DNA from: Dryomyza anilis
Taxonomy: Eukaryota > Arthropoda > Insecta > Diptera > Dryomyzidae
DNA length: 64,000 nucleotides
Direction: 5' to 3'
Assembly: GCA_951804985.1 (NCBI GenBank)
Contig: OX638133.1
Span: forward strand, 24,458,963-24,522,962
Part shown: one piece after another, positions 33,530-44,575 of the stretch
Layout: every line of letters starts with the position of its first letter
Position numbering within the stretch: the stretch's first letter is position 1
Position numbers and translations under genes: made by a program
The notes under the pieces: model-generated
Database searches by the model: none
What the model was told of the DNA's origin: nothing
Seen by the model: only the letters and a program-made list of their open reading frames with translations

Positions 33530-34478
33530 CCATGGACCTCCCATATATCAATTCTATATAATTCGCTGGTACCGAGTTTGACTGCATACTCAGTGTTTTT
33601 CTATTAGTTTTGAGAAAATTGCAATAGTATTATAAAGCCGTTCTCAGCCACTACTTATAATAAAAAAAATATAGTTCTGTGACAAAATAGTGTAACAAAA
33701 TAACTTAAATGCACTTTTGCTTTTAATTTTCTAGACTAATTTTAATATACTAATGAATGATAATATTCCAATACGTTTTTAAGATAATTGAATCTAAACT
33801 CGAAAATTTTTGATTTTTTTAGATATTTTTATCAGTTATGATTTAATGATAAACAAAAAAATGGTGCATGGCTATCTAGATCATAGTCCAAACTAACTAT
33901 CAAAATTACTAACTTTTTTTCTAATTGATACACTTTTTAAAATATTCCCCTGAGAACTAAAATTTGATACTCTTTTAAATCGTTGTGGTAGAACTAAAAG
34001 TATTTTAAATTTTAACAGTTTTTGACGGAAACTACATTGATAGAGCATATTTTAAAAATGAGAACTGATACAAAAAAGTTAGTAATTTAATCCTTATTTT
34101 GAACTATGTTCTGTATAACCATAAATCATATTCTTATTTATCATTAGATTTACAATGGTAAAAAAATCGTTCAAAAATAGTCTAAAAAATCAATATTTTT
34201 CAAGTTTAGATTAAAATATCTTAAAAGCCTATTCGAATTGTAGTATTTGTCAGTATATTGTAATTAGTCTTGACAATTGAAAGAAAAATTGCGTTAACAG
34301 TTTTTTGGAAAACTATTTGTGTAAGGGACTGTATTTTTTAATTCTAAGAAGTGGCTCAAAAAGGCCTGAAAATTCGAGAGTTATTTTCTTAAAAACTTCA
34401 CGTAATAGAAAAAAGTGAGTATGCAGTAAAAATCAGCGATCGGAAATTATATAGAATTGATATATGAGATGTCCATGG
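33530..34478. mobile_element. Fold-back element, CCATGGAC ends, 949 bp
   Basis: Left CCATGGACCTCCCATATATC and right GATATATGAGATGTCCATGG are inverted. Pairing continues through AATTCTATATAATT, CTGCATACTCA and TTTTCTATTA. The arms again pair further in (ATCTTAAAA / AAACTCGAAAA segments). The TGCATACTCAGT motif is shared with the 30611-31419 fold-back. No coding capacity. Confidence 0.8.
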
Positions 34479-34509
34479 TAAACATTTCTCTCGTTTTGTT
34501 GAGTAGTGT

Positions 34510-35095
34510 AATAGTTTGGCAATACAGCCCTGTGAAGAACTTAGGCCAAGCTCTCTTACCATTTGAGCTGTGCGTGTTATATTTGTACTCAAAGTGGGGG
34601 CACCTACACAAAAAAAGCGACGTAAATATAGCAACCAATATTAATTGCATTTATTAATCAATCCAGCAATTAAATTCACTAAGTTAATGAAAACATTTGC
34701 TATTCTTCATTATATAAATAATTGCGTTCGCTAATATGAATTTTTGTACGTCAATGCAGCAAAAAATTTAGTCGGCAGAGTTTTAGCAAATATAATTGCT
34801 GAAAATGTGCCGACTAATTAATTTGCTGCATTGACGTACAAATATTCATATTATCAAACGGAATTGCTGATTTAACGAAGAATAGCAAATGTTTTCATTA
34901 AATTAGTGAATTTCATTGCCGGATTGATTAATGAATGTAATTAATATCGGTTGCTATATTTACGTCGATTATTTTTTCTGCGTACAGTTTAATGCCGAAT
35001 CCGAACGGCGGTATAAAAAATGTTGGCCAGGTATGAACATGGGACTTTTCAGATCGCAGTCCAAAACACTAACCTCTGAGCTACTAACGCTACAT
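34510..35095 (-). mobile_element. tRNA-derived SINE split by a MITE
   Basis: Left piece 34510-34606 is the SINE body (AATAGTTTGGC.ATACAG, AGCTCTC..CCATTTGAGCTG). The SINE resumes at about 34983 (TACAGTTTAATGCCGAATCC) and runs to the tRNA-like head at about 35090. The head is diverged and has lost the TTTCATAGGCAATG part. The interrupting MITE is 34607-34982. Confidence 0.85.
34607..34982 (+). mobile_element. GACGTAAATATAGCAAC MITE inside a SINE, 376 bp
   Basis: Comparison with intact SINEs (ACCTACAGTTTATTGCC) fixes the target as TA: ACCTA[element]TACAGTTTA. The ends are CACAAAAAAAGCGACG and CGATTATTTTTTCTGCG. This is the cleanest boundary for the family. Confidence 0.93.
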
Positions 35096-35169
35096 TGGGT
35101 TAAGTGTATTTTATTTCTCACAGGTTCTCACTTTATATTTCTCTCATTGTTTTTTTTACAATTTTTAAT

Positions 35170-36010
35170 TACTTTGTTTCATATGCCATTTTTTGTGTGA
35201 ATAGTTTTTATGAAGACTGAATGTTAAAATTTTTTCACGAGTCAATGGTATATGGAGCAAACTAATTTTCAGGTTACTTTGCTTCATACGCCATTTTTGT
35301 ATGAATAGTTTTTATGAAGAGTGAATATTAAAATTTTTTCACGAGTCAATGGTATATGTAGCAAATTAATTTTCAGGTTACTTTGCTTCATACGCCATTT
35401 TTGTGTGAATAGTTTTTATGAAGACTGAATATTAAAATTTTTTCACGAGTCAATGGTATATGGAGCAAACTAATTTTCAGGTTATTTTGCTTCTTACACC
35501 ATTTTTGTATGAATAGTTTTTATGAAGACTGAATGTTAAATTTTTTTCACGGGTCAATGGTGTATGGAGCAAACTAATTTTCAGGTTACTTTGCTTCATA
35601 CGCCATTTATATGAAGACATTCAGTCTTCATATAAACAATTCATATAAAGACTGAATCTTAAAATTTTTTCACGAGTCAATGGTTATGGAGCAAACTAAT
35701 TTTCAGGTGTTAATCTTTTTCTCGAGTCAACGGTGTATGGAGCAAACTAATTTTATATATGCGCCATTTTTTGTGTGAATAGTTTTTATGAAGACTGAAT
35801 GTTTAAATTTTTCACGAGTCAATGGTATATAGAGGAAACTAATTTGGTATATGGAGGATACTAATTTACTTTGTTTCATACGCCATATTTTGTGTGAATA
35901 GCTTTAACGAAGAACATTTTTTTCACGAGTCAATGGTGTATGGAGCAAACTAATTTTTAGGTTTTAATATTTTTTCACGAGTCAACGGTGTATGGAGCAA
36001 ACTAATTTTA
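35170..36010 (+). repeat. Tandem array, ~105 bp unit
   Basis: Seven to eight copies of a unit with GTGTGAATAGTTTTTATGAA, GACTGAATGTTAAAATTTTT, CACGAGTCAATGGTATATGG, AGCAAACTAATTTTCAGG and TTACTTTGCTTCATACGCC. The first copies are intact at 98-108 bp spacing; later ones are shuffled or truncated. No related sequence elsewhere in the window. Confidence 0.92.
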
Positions 36011-36024
36011 TGTATACATCTAGC

Positions 36025-36098
36025 AATAAATTAATATAAAATAATATAAATTAATATAAAATAATATAAATTAATATAAAATAATATAAATTAACATA
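36025..36098 (+). repeat. 20 bp minisatellite
   Basis: About four near-perfect copies of ATAATATAAATTAATATAAA directly after the 105 bp array. Confidence 0.9.
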
Positions 36099-36100
36099 GA

Positions 36101-37141
36101 TACATAAATGGATCAATGTAGACATACATATTATATTTGTATAATTGATGTACAAGTACTTCATGAATACAAAATTGAATTCTAATTAAATGATTAAAAT
36201 CTCTCATATGTTAAAAAGTTGAAAAGGAGACACAAATTCATCACACTAAAGAGTTTTTCCTTTTATGTGTAAACCCATGATTTTAAATTACAAAATGTCA
36301 ATTTGTAATTTGATTGAAATGATGCAGCCTATACTGCTTATCACGAAATACTATTTTCGAAATATTCCCAAACTTCTCAATTACCTCTAGTTCATTCGAT
36401 TTTAGTTTCGTTTTTAAATAAAAACAGTTTCAGTTTCACTTCAAGCATCAGACCATAAAAGTCATACGGTTCCTGGTATATTTCACCTAAAAATTTTTGC
36501 TTTTATTATGTTCGAGCATTGACCTCAAAAATTTGTTATTATTATATTGACATAACCTGTGTGCAACGCACCGTATTAATAAATTTTACAGGTCATGGTC
36601 ATAAGTATGTTCGACATTTGGAAATATTTTTACCAGACCGTTAAATAGCATGTGTTTTGAACAGTCGCGCGCATTTGATAAGTTAAATTGGCCATTTGAA
36701 AGTTAGAGTTAACATTATTAAAGTTTGTCCCATCCCCCATAGTTGTCGTGTGTTCGACCCCATTAAAACTTTCACTAGTAGGAGGTAGTCAATTTGTAGA
36801 GCTGTTGTTCAAATAACGCATATCACACACATGTTGCTCGCATTTTGCTTTTCGTGCTGGAATTTTGTTTTTTCGTGCTGGAAATGTGAATGGAAATGAA
36901 TATGAAAATCACTGATGCCGGCAAAACTTGAACTTGAACAAGGCAGTGCGAATAAAAATACTTGGCGAAAGGTTGCGTTTGTCGACGTATAGAAAACAAT
37001 TCAAGAAAATTGTGCGAAATATTATACGTAAATTGTGAAAATCGTTACTTTTCAAATTCAATAAATAAAAAAAATATTTTATTTAAAAATAAAAATAAAC
37101 AAATAAAAAACAATAATTCAGTATTTCTAAAGTGTGCGTTG
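36101..37141. other. Unassigned; partly unique
   Basis: 36480-36960 is non-repetitive and less AT-rich (GTGTGCAACGCACCG, two TTTTCGTGCTGGAA). The plus frame at 36962 has no recognisable domain. Confidence 0.35.
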
Positions 37142-38493
37142 CACAGTGTGCCCAAACGCTCTTAAATCGGGTGAAATTCAGTATTGTCGGAACCACTCAA
37201 CCGATTTTAACAATTTATATTTGTATAGAGAGAACTTGAGAGAACTTAAGTTTTGAAATTGGAGTTTGTATTTTTAATAGTTATGGAGATAAAAATCAGT
37301 AAAGTTGAAAATTTGTTAATGAAAAATCTTTCAAAAATTGTGAAAAATCCAAAAGTTATGCTTACATGAGAAAATATCTTATTTAGTTTTAAAGATATAG
37401 ACTTGAACATGATTTTTTTTTTAATTTTTGCAGACTACTTTACATATTTTTACATAGATTGTACATTTTATCATGAAATCAAAATATGTGTAAGGGACTT
37501 TTATAAACAATTAAGACATAAATCATAAACTGAAAACCGTTATAAACTATCTCAAGTGGTTTAGTAAATATAAAATTGTAAATTCGAACATTTTTTTATT
37601 TCCGATTTTTTAATTTTTTTTTGGAAAATTTGACTTTTACGGAAATCTCCGTAAGTATTTTTTTTCTTCAGTAACATGCACTTTTGTTATATTTTTTTGA
37701 TAGATAACATTACTGAGAATCTTTTAAATGATAAAACTTATCCAAAATATATTTAACCAATCTGGCAACACTGGTCAAAGTTCAAGTTTTTTAAATTTTT
37801 TTTTTGACTCCCTGCACATATACTTCGCCGAGCAAAAAATAAGTAAGGGTCAAAAATTAGTAGAAGGAACTTCTTACTTAAAATTTGACTTTCGACTTTG
37901 AAAACTTTTCTGCAGGGGGTCAAAGTAACAAAATATAACAAAAGTGCATGTTACTGAAGAAAAAAAATACTTACGGAAATTTCCGTAAAAGTCAAATTTT
38001 CAAAAAAAAAATGAAAAAATCGGAAATAAAAAAATGTTCGACTTTACAATTTTGTATTTACTAAACCACTTGAGATATTTTAAAACGGTTTTCAGTTTAT
38101 GATTTATGTGTTAATTGTTTATAAAAGTCCTTTACACAAATTATGATTTCATGATAAAATGTACAATCTATGTAAAAATATGTAAGGTAAAGTCTTCAAA
38201 AATTAAAAAAAAAATCATGTTCAAGTCTACATCTTTAAAACTAAAAACTTTTTTAGATCTCAATGTAAGCTTTTCATAAACAAAAGAATTTTAAAAATCG
38301 GATAACTTTTGGATTTTTTACAATTTTTGAAAGATTTTTCATGAAAAAATGTTCAACTTTACTGATTTTTATCTCCATAACCATTAAAGATACTAACTCC
38401 AATTTCAAAACTTAAGTTCTCTCAAGTTTTCTCTGTACAACACTTTTTAAATTTTTAATTTCACCCGATTTAAGAGCGTTTGGGCACACTGTG
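37142..38493. mobile_element. Transib-like non-autonomous element, complete
   Basis: The ends are perfect inverted CACAGTGTGCCCAAACGC (and continue as TCTTAAATCGGGTGAAAT). Flanks are CGTTG at 37137-37141 and 38494-38498, a 5 bp duplication. Transib elements are known for CACWRTG-type ends and GC-rich 5 bp duplications, which fits. The two arms (about 540 bp each) pair along their full length, leaving a ~220 bp centre (37690-37910) with CTGGCAACACTGG. No transposase. hAT was considered, but an 8 bp duplication does not line up. Confidence 0.75.
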
Positions 38494-38498
38494 CGTTG

Positions 38499-39186
38499 TT
38501 TGCAAATGCTTTCGCCCTCTTCGGCGAAATGTATTAATGGAGCTGTTTTATCGTCTAGGTTATTAGTACCATAAATTAAATTGTTTCTTTAGTATTGTTT
38601 ATGTTGAAATACTTTTTGCAGATATTTTTAAATGGGTGAGTCAAATTTCAAATATTGTTCGTTTTTCAAACAAACATTTGTGCTTAAAAATGTAAACATT
38701 TAAAGAAGGTATTAAAACCGTAACCGATATCCGTTTAAAACCATTTATTTTTAAATCGAAACGACTTTGATTTGAAATTAGGATTTCCCTAGTCTACCCT
38801 GATCAAAATCATCTCAGGTGGCCTTTTGTAAATAACGCTACGGATTTCTAGTATTTTCTAGGCCTTTTAACCGAAAATAGTTTTCTGAACTGCTAAAGTT
38901 GTTTCAGTCCTAATTTATAACTTTTGTATTATTAATATTATGTACCACTTATATATTTGAATATGTTATCTTATTACAAAAAAAATATAACGAGTTAATG
39001 AAAGTTACTTCGTAATAGATGGATAAGGTTGCCTTCAGTGATTTTAAAATTAGATTTAGTCTAGTCAATGCTGATCAGGATTTTATCATGTTTAGTACGG
39101 GAGGTCTATTTGTTGGTTGGGTAAATAGTTGGTAGACGCAATAAATCTCGATTCAGATGTAACAATAAAATTGTCATCATAGTGTC
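38499..39186. other. Unassigned; AACCGATATCC repeat at 38715
   Basis: Contains one AACCGTAACCGATATCCGT-type patch (38715-38770) and unplaced sequence otherwise. Confidence 0.4.
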
Positions 39187-40692
39187 TAGTGGTGATCATG
39201 AATTTCTTGTTCTTGCATCTTGTTCTTGCATTTTTTGCAAGAACAAGAGCGAGCACAAGATCGAGATTTTTCTTGCAAGATCAAGAGCAAGTGCAAGACT
39301 AACACTGCCAGTAATGCAAGAAAAGCAAGACTCTTGCGTTTTTTTATCATTTTAATAATTCAGAATTCACGATATTACTAAATATTGAACAACAAGTAAC
39401 AATGGAAAGCGTGCAAAACATTTATGAAAGTGTTGAAAATGTGTTTATTTATTTTTGTTTTTCAAGGCTAATGAATGTAAGCATCTTAAAAATAAGATCT
39501 GTGAAGCACTTTTGAAGCGGTAAATAGCTTCAAAAGTGCTTCTAAAGTCACTTTAAAATGATAAAATAGACAAAACAAAGTAGTTTCTCTTTTGCATATG
39601 CACTGTACTATTCACATTATTATTTTTGTTTTACTTTTATACACAGTATTTTTGTTCATTATAAAATCATGAAGTTTTTCTTAAGTTAAGTTCCATGTGC
39701 ATTATTTCATTTAACTTATAAAAACAAAAAAAAATATTATATATGAATATTTTCACAGTGTAACTCATTTAGCTGATTTAGCTTTTTGTGTTTTTGTTAT
39801 TTTTTTCACCAATCCGCTGATTCGTTTCAAAGTGCGACAACAACAACAAAAATGCGAATAAAGCAGCATTTCAAGCTTTTGATAGAATTTTTGGCGGGAC
39901 ATTTTTTGTACCACAAAGAAAACTCGTTGTTGTTGCCAACTAGATAGCTGGTACTGTCTGTTGTCATGCGTCTGTCCGTTGTCATGTGTCTGTCGGTTGC
40001 CATGCGTCTGTCGGTTGCCATGCGATGATACAGGATAGCAACAAAGAGTTGTCATTGTGAAAGTGTGTATACGAATGGTAATTCGTTATTGTTGTATTCT
40101 CTTCTTTCTGTTAGTGTTCGCTATGTAGCGTTTGATTTTGTGTTCGCAAAGATACATGTTACCCTGCAAAATATTATTTGCGTTCTCTTAACATACGGTA
40201 CGTGTAACATACTGATTTTTGTAATCTCTGACGAAAACATAAATATGCCTATACGAAAAATTCATTATATTTATTATAAACGTATATTTTCATTTTATTA
40301 TGGCCTTGAGATTTTGAATTGTCTCACTTGATTTATACAATTATTTTTTTTTAGTTAATTCTTGTTAAAATTTAATTCAAATTTTTATGTTATTGGATTT
40401 TATATTTTGTTGAAGAAATTGCAAATAAGTAACTTAAATACAATTAGTGTTCAAATTCTATTCGTTTTCATAATTTATATGCAGTTTAAGATATTTGTCG
40501 TCGATCTTTTATTTAAAATTTTAAAAAATAAAATTTTGCAAGATTCTTGCAAGCAAGAGCAAGAAAGGTATTGCAAGAACAAGATCATATGTTCCTATGC
40601 AAGAACAAGAGTAAGACTTAGCGTGCAATAACAAGAGCAAAAACAAGATTACCATTTCTTGACTTTTTCTTGCAAATAATCATCACTATTAG
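39187..40692. mobile_element. hAT/fold-back-like element with TTCTTGC sub-terminal repeats
   Basis: Left TAGTGGTGATCATGAATTTC and right TAATCATCACTA are inverted. TAGTGTC precedes the left end and follows the right end, so a 7-8 bp duplication is likely. About 150 bp at each end are filled with short TTCTTGC / GCAAGAA blocks in both orientations. The centre includes an 18 bp repeat. TAGTG ends and an ~8 bp duplication suit the hAT superfamily; terminal short-repeat arms suit fold-back elements. No transposase reading frame is recognisable. Confidence 0.65.
39957..40026 (+). repeat. 18 bp minisatellite
   Basis: About 3.5 copies of GTTGCCATGCGTCTGTCG, giving a repetitive Thr-Asp-Arg frame on the minus strand that is not a gene. 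Lies in the core of the hAT/fold-back-like element. Confidence 0.9.
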
Positions 40693-41198
40693 TGTCAATA
40701 TTTGTTATTATCAAAAAAATTGATATTGAAAATGGGTTAAAGTCATCTCGTGTGTATGGTGACTTTCATCCTTACATATAAATTATCAATTTATCTATGT
40801 GTTCAATAAAATGTTAGAAAGGCCGAGTTGAAGAAGTAGAACTCAAGTGGAAAATACAAAAAGTTTTTTTTTTTATTTTACAATATAAGATCTCATTTTA
40901 ATTAAAATGTCATTCCTTTAAATAAAAAATATACTTTTAATTAAATAACGAATAAATAAAATAAAATAAAAAAAAAATATATATATATATAAAATATAAA
41001 TGTTGCAGTTTGAATATAACAGTATGAAAGTTTTAATCTGAGAATCTTACAGTTTGAAAAGTATTGCAACCAGAAGTATTCAGCATTCGAAGTTTTTTTT
41101 AAGTTCTACAATTTACTTAACCTTAGAACAGTGTTACATACGAACTTTCGTTCAGAATAAATAATACCAACTTTTATGATAATCGTTATTTTTTACAG
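40693..41198. other. AT-rich, nothing recognised
   Basis: Includes an (AT)n tract at 40978-40992. No gene seen. It ends in the T-rich stretch of a possible splice acceptor. Confidence 0.4.
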
Positions 41199-41327
41199 CA
41201 AACATATAAACGTTTGCGAGAAATGTTGGAGCACGTTGCACAAGAAATTCCTTTGCCGCAAACGATCTGTAAACGTTGCTTTCCTTTGCGTGTCGCTATT
41301 TCTAGGGCAATGTGTAGTTTGGCGTGA
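41199..41327 (+). pseudogene. Possible ZAD zinc-finger exon fragment
   Basis: TTATTTTTTACAG at 41186-41198 is a good 3' splice acceptor. Directly after it 42 codons are open to a TGA at 41325, starting Q-T-Y-K-R-L-R-E-M-L-E-H-V-A. Residues 17-28 read I-P-L-P-Q-T-I-C-K-R-C-F. LP-x-x-IC-x-x-C is the hallmark of the second cysteine pair of the insect ZAD (zf-AD) domain, which is preceded by an amphipathic helix like the one seen. The first cysteine pair, which should lie 40-50 residues upstream, is not present, so it would have to be in another exon or lost. After the motif the frame soon stops. A relic or isolated exon is likelier than a working gene; a chance resemblance cannot be excluded. 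An overlapping frame in this region (41176-41445) has no recognisable content. Confidence 0.3.
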
Positions 41328-42420
41328 TTTCGGACCTGCCAAGATCACCCCAAATATACGCATTTTAAATATGCCAATATTTAAAGAAATTTCATTTGTA
41401 ACTTATTTGGTTATATATAAATATTGCCCTTTTATAGTAATATAACATATAAATAAAAAAGAGAGCAATTAACATGACTAAAATTCACGCAGCTTAATTT
41501 CACAATATTTTTTTATTTATTTCACGGTTTTTCAACATTGATACCAATACAATTTTAATTGAATTTTGCCAGCATGATATTTTCATTTCTATTACACAAT
41601 AAAAAGAAAATTGATTCTTCGTGAAATGAAATGTTAATTACTAAAATCTATTGAAATTTGAATAAGTTATTAATAAATATATTAATGATGGCGCTGACAG
41701 ACGTGTTATTGAAGTAATTTCAATTTATGTTTATATATTTTATGTTAAATTCTTTAAAGAGAGATAAAATTTCTAAAATAAAACTCAATTGTTTTTCGAA
41801 ATTAAATTTCAATGACAATAAAAAAACAGTGAATTTAAATGTTTAAACTTTGTTGTGACTATTTGAAACAATTTCAAAATAATTTAATTACATTTGTTTT
41901 AAAATATTTCCATGCAGATTTTAAAACATATTTGAATGGAAAAAAACATTTTGAATCTAAAAGTAACAAAATGTTTTTAAAAATAAATGACATGTAGCAT
42001 TTTTCGTTAAAAATTGTACAAAAACTCGTCAATTCAATTGAATTTTAAAATTATTTTAAATCATACACACACAAACAAATTCAATTTTTGCATTTTAATT
42101 TGATTCAACGAATCAACTATATGCAGTTGTGGTCACAAACAATTCTAAGAAGTCTATTGTTTCAACCTACTTGGAGCTTATCACAACCGCATACTCTTTA
42201 TTGACATTAACGTCGAATATGTTGGTAGGGCATTTGTGGGTTGTCGCAACACAATACAAAGTATTCTTAAATAATGTATGAAAATAAAAAATGATTTTCA
42301 CATATATAATTAAAATGCATTCAAATAATAAAGGAAACCTACCAATTACCTTTAAAAAATACGCAAATTATATCTAACTACATGCATAAAAATTCACTGT
42401 TGAAAGAACGTTCGAATAAT
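41328..42420. other. AT-rich, nothing recognised
   Basis: Unassigned. 42060-42245 has CACACACAAACAAATTC and GTTGTCGCAAC motifs that may be a very old relative of the 61634-61961 MITE. Confidence 0.35.
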
Positions 42421-42625
42421 GTTAGTTGTAGCAACCAACTTTGGTTGAATTGATTAATAGTATTGCCATATTCGGTTGGCATTTGAAATTGTATCATATA
42501 AAAATACACACACGCACCAAATTTTTAAAATTTGCTCTAAATTGATTGTTGTACACACTACATGGTTTTAGTTTTGACTATAAGAATCGACTTTACAGTT
42601 GAGAGAACCGAATAACTATTAAAAT
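42421..42625 (+). mobile_element. GTTGCAACCAACT MITE, fragment
   Basis: Shares GCAACCAACTT.GGTT, GCCATATT, GCACCAAAT, GTACA..CTA and TTGAGAGAACCGAATAA with 61634-61961 in the same order. Both ends missing. Confidence 0.6.
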
Positions 42626-43999
42626 GCCGAATATAGTAAAAATACCACATATTGAAATACCAAGTATTGAAAATATATATTTTTTGTATATTAAAAAAAT
42701 ACTTATATACTCAAATATTATCAAATATATAGAATTATATTTTTATGTTTATTTCAATAAATTTTACCAAGTGCTTGAGTGGTTTTCAAATCAACCAATA
42801 ATTCTATCCTGCCTGTGTTAATAATATTTTAGCTTTATATAGAAATTAATCTATTTAATGTGTGTTTTAGAGAAAATAAACAATTTGCCTTGTGCACTTA
42901 AAAATTCAAATTGTAATTAATTCAGCAATGTTTTTACTATATCAATGCTGTTATCAATTGCACTATAGCATCCAAATGCAAATATCTTTGTTATTTTGAT
43001 AAATATTTGTATTGGAAATAATTTAATTTATTCTATTACGAATATTTATGATGCTCAGTTTACTTTACGTTGTTTTTTTTTAGAATTATAATACTTATAA
43101 TATTTATTTCGCATTTTTATCCTCCCAATTCAAAATATATTTTCCCACATTTCTATAGTTTGAAGAAAAACATTTTGCATTAAAATAATTTTTTTTTTAT
43201 TCTAAAAATAATAAATGTGTGGAAATATTTATTAAGAATTGGACTGAATGAAATAATGTGAACAAAAAAAGCTTAAAGAATACTGCAGACCAATATGCTG
43301 TTCATACAATTTTAATAACAGTTGAATTATTACCCGAATTTAACAATGAAATATTGGTTTGATATATTATAAAAAAAAGCAGGTTATATAAAAAAAGCAG
43401 GGCTCTCTTCAATTTAATTTAGAAGACATAACATATATGTTTGGAGCTTTATATTATCATAATTATAATTGTCTAATTAATTCTTTATAAATAGTGTTAT
43501 AATATGATTATGTTTATAATAAGATTATGATGATTATGGAAATCTTTCGATGTTTACCCTTAGAATTGTGTATGTTCATACGGAAACATAATATTTATTA
43601 CATCCAAACAAAGCATATTGGAACTGTAACATTAATATATACAAAAGAAGACATGTTTTGAATTGAACTGAATATAAATATGTTTCCAGAGAAACATATA
43701 TTTGACGCAGTTTAAATATTAGTATGTTTGAATGTATTAACATATATCTATTTAAATTAGATGAACCTAAATATTCAAATTCTTGAAATAAACATTTTTA
43801 TTAATTTTTTTCAAAACAGATTTTTATAAATCCTTGTAAAAGTATATTAGTATATGAAAATGCTACCTTTTTCAGCATCAGTTCGGACGACACAAAGGCT
43901 TTACACTTGTACCAATATTATAATATGCGGGATCGCAGAAAATTATTTGTGTTATATCTTTCTTTGCCTTGATTTGATTAAGATTAAGTTGAAAAGAAA
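42626..43999. other. AT-rich, nothing recognised
   Basis: No TIR, array or exon-like sequence found. Confidence 0.4.
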
Positions 44000-44019
44000 C
44001 CAAGACGATGCTTCGTTTT

Positions 44020-44575
44020 TTGTGGACAGAAAATGCAAGCCAAGTATAATTTTATTACGTTTCATTTTCTTCATTTTCTATTTGTTTTAAAACATTATTA
44101 TGTTAAAATCGTTTTTCGTAGATAGAAGATTCAGGTCAAGCATAATTTTATTTCATTTTCTATTTTTTATTTTTTTTTTTTGAAACATATTATGCTAAGT
44201 AACCTATGTTATTGTAACTGATTAACATTATGTTGTAAAAGGACCCAAGTCATGCTTTAAATGACGAGAATGGAGACGTAGATAGGAAAAGATTTTCAAC
44301 ATCTTCTGTCGACAACTTATCGATTGCTAGATGAGCATTGCAAGCATAATATTATTTAATTTCATTTTAGTTTTATTTTAATTTCATTTTCTATTTGTTT
44401 TGAAACATAATTATGTTAAAATAAAGTATGTTATTGTAACTGATTAAAAGTATGCTTCAAATAACGACAAAAGAGACGTAGATAGGAAAAGCTTGTAAAC
44501 AGCTTCTGTCGACAACTTATCGATTGCTAGACGAGTATTGCAAGCATAATATTATTTAATTTCATTTTAAGTTTG
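44020..44575 (+). repeat. Direct repeat, ~200 bp unit
   Basis: GAGACGTAGATAGGAAAAG occurs at 44271 and 44472, CTTCTGTCGACAACTTATCG at about 44302 and 44503, and GCAAGCATAATATTATTTAA at about 44340 and 44540. A third, partial unit (GCAAGCCAAGTATAATTTTA, TTCATTTTCTATTTGTTTT) lies at 44033-44105. About 200 bp spacing. Not found elsewhere here. Confidence 0.85.

Noticed and set aside
37142..38493. hAT assignment of the CACAGTG palindrome
   Set aside because: Starting at CAGTG, the 8 bp flanks do not match in register, while CACAGTG with a 5 bp CGTTG duplication fits symmetrically.
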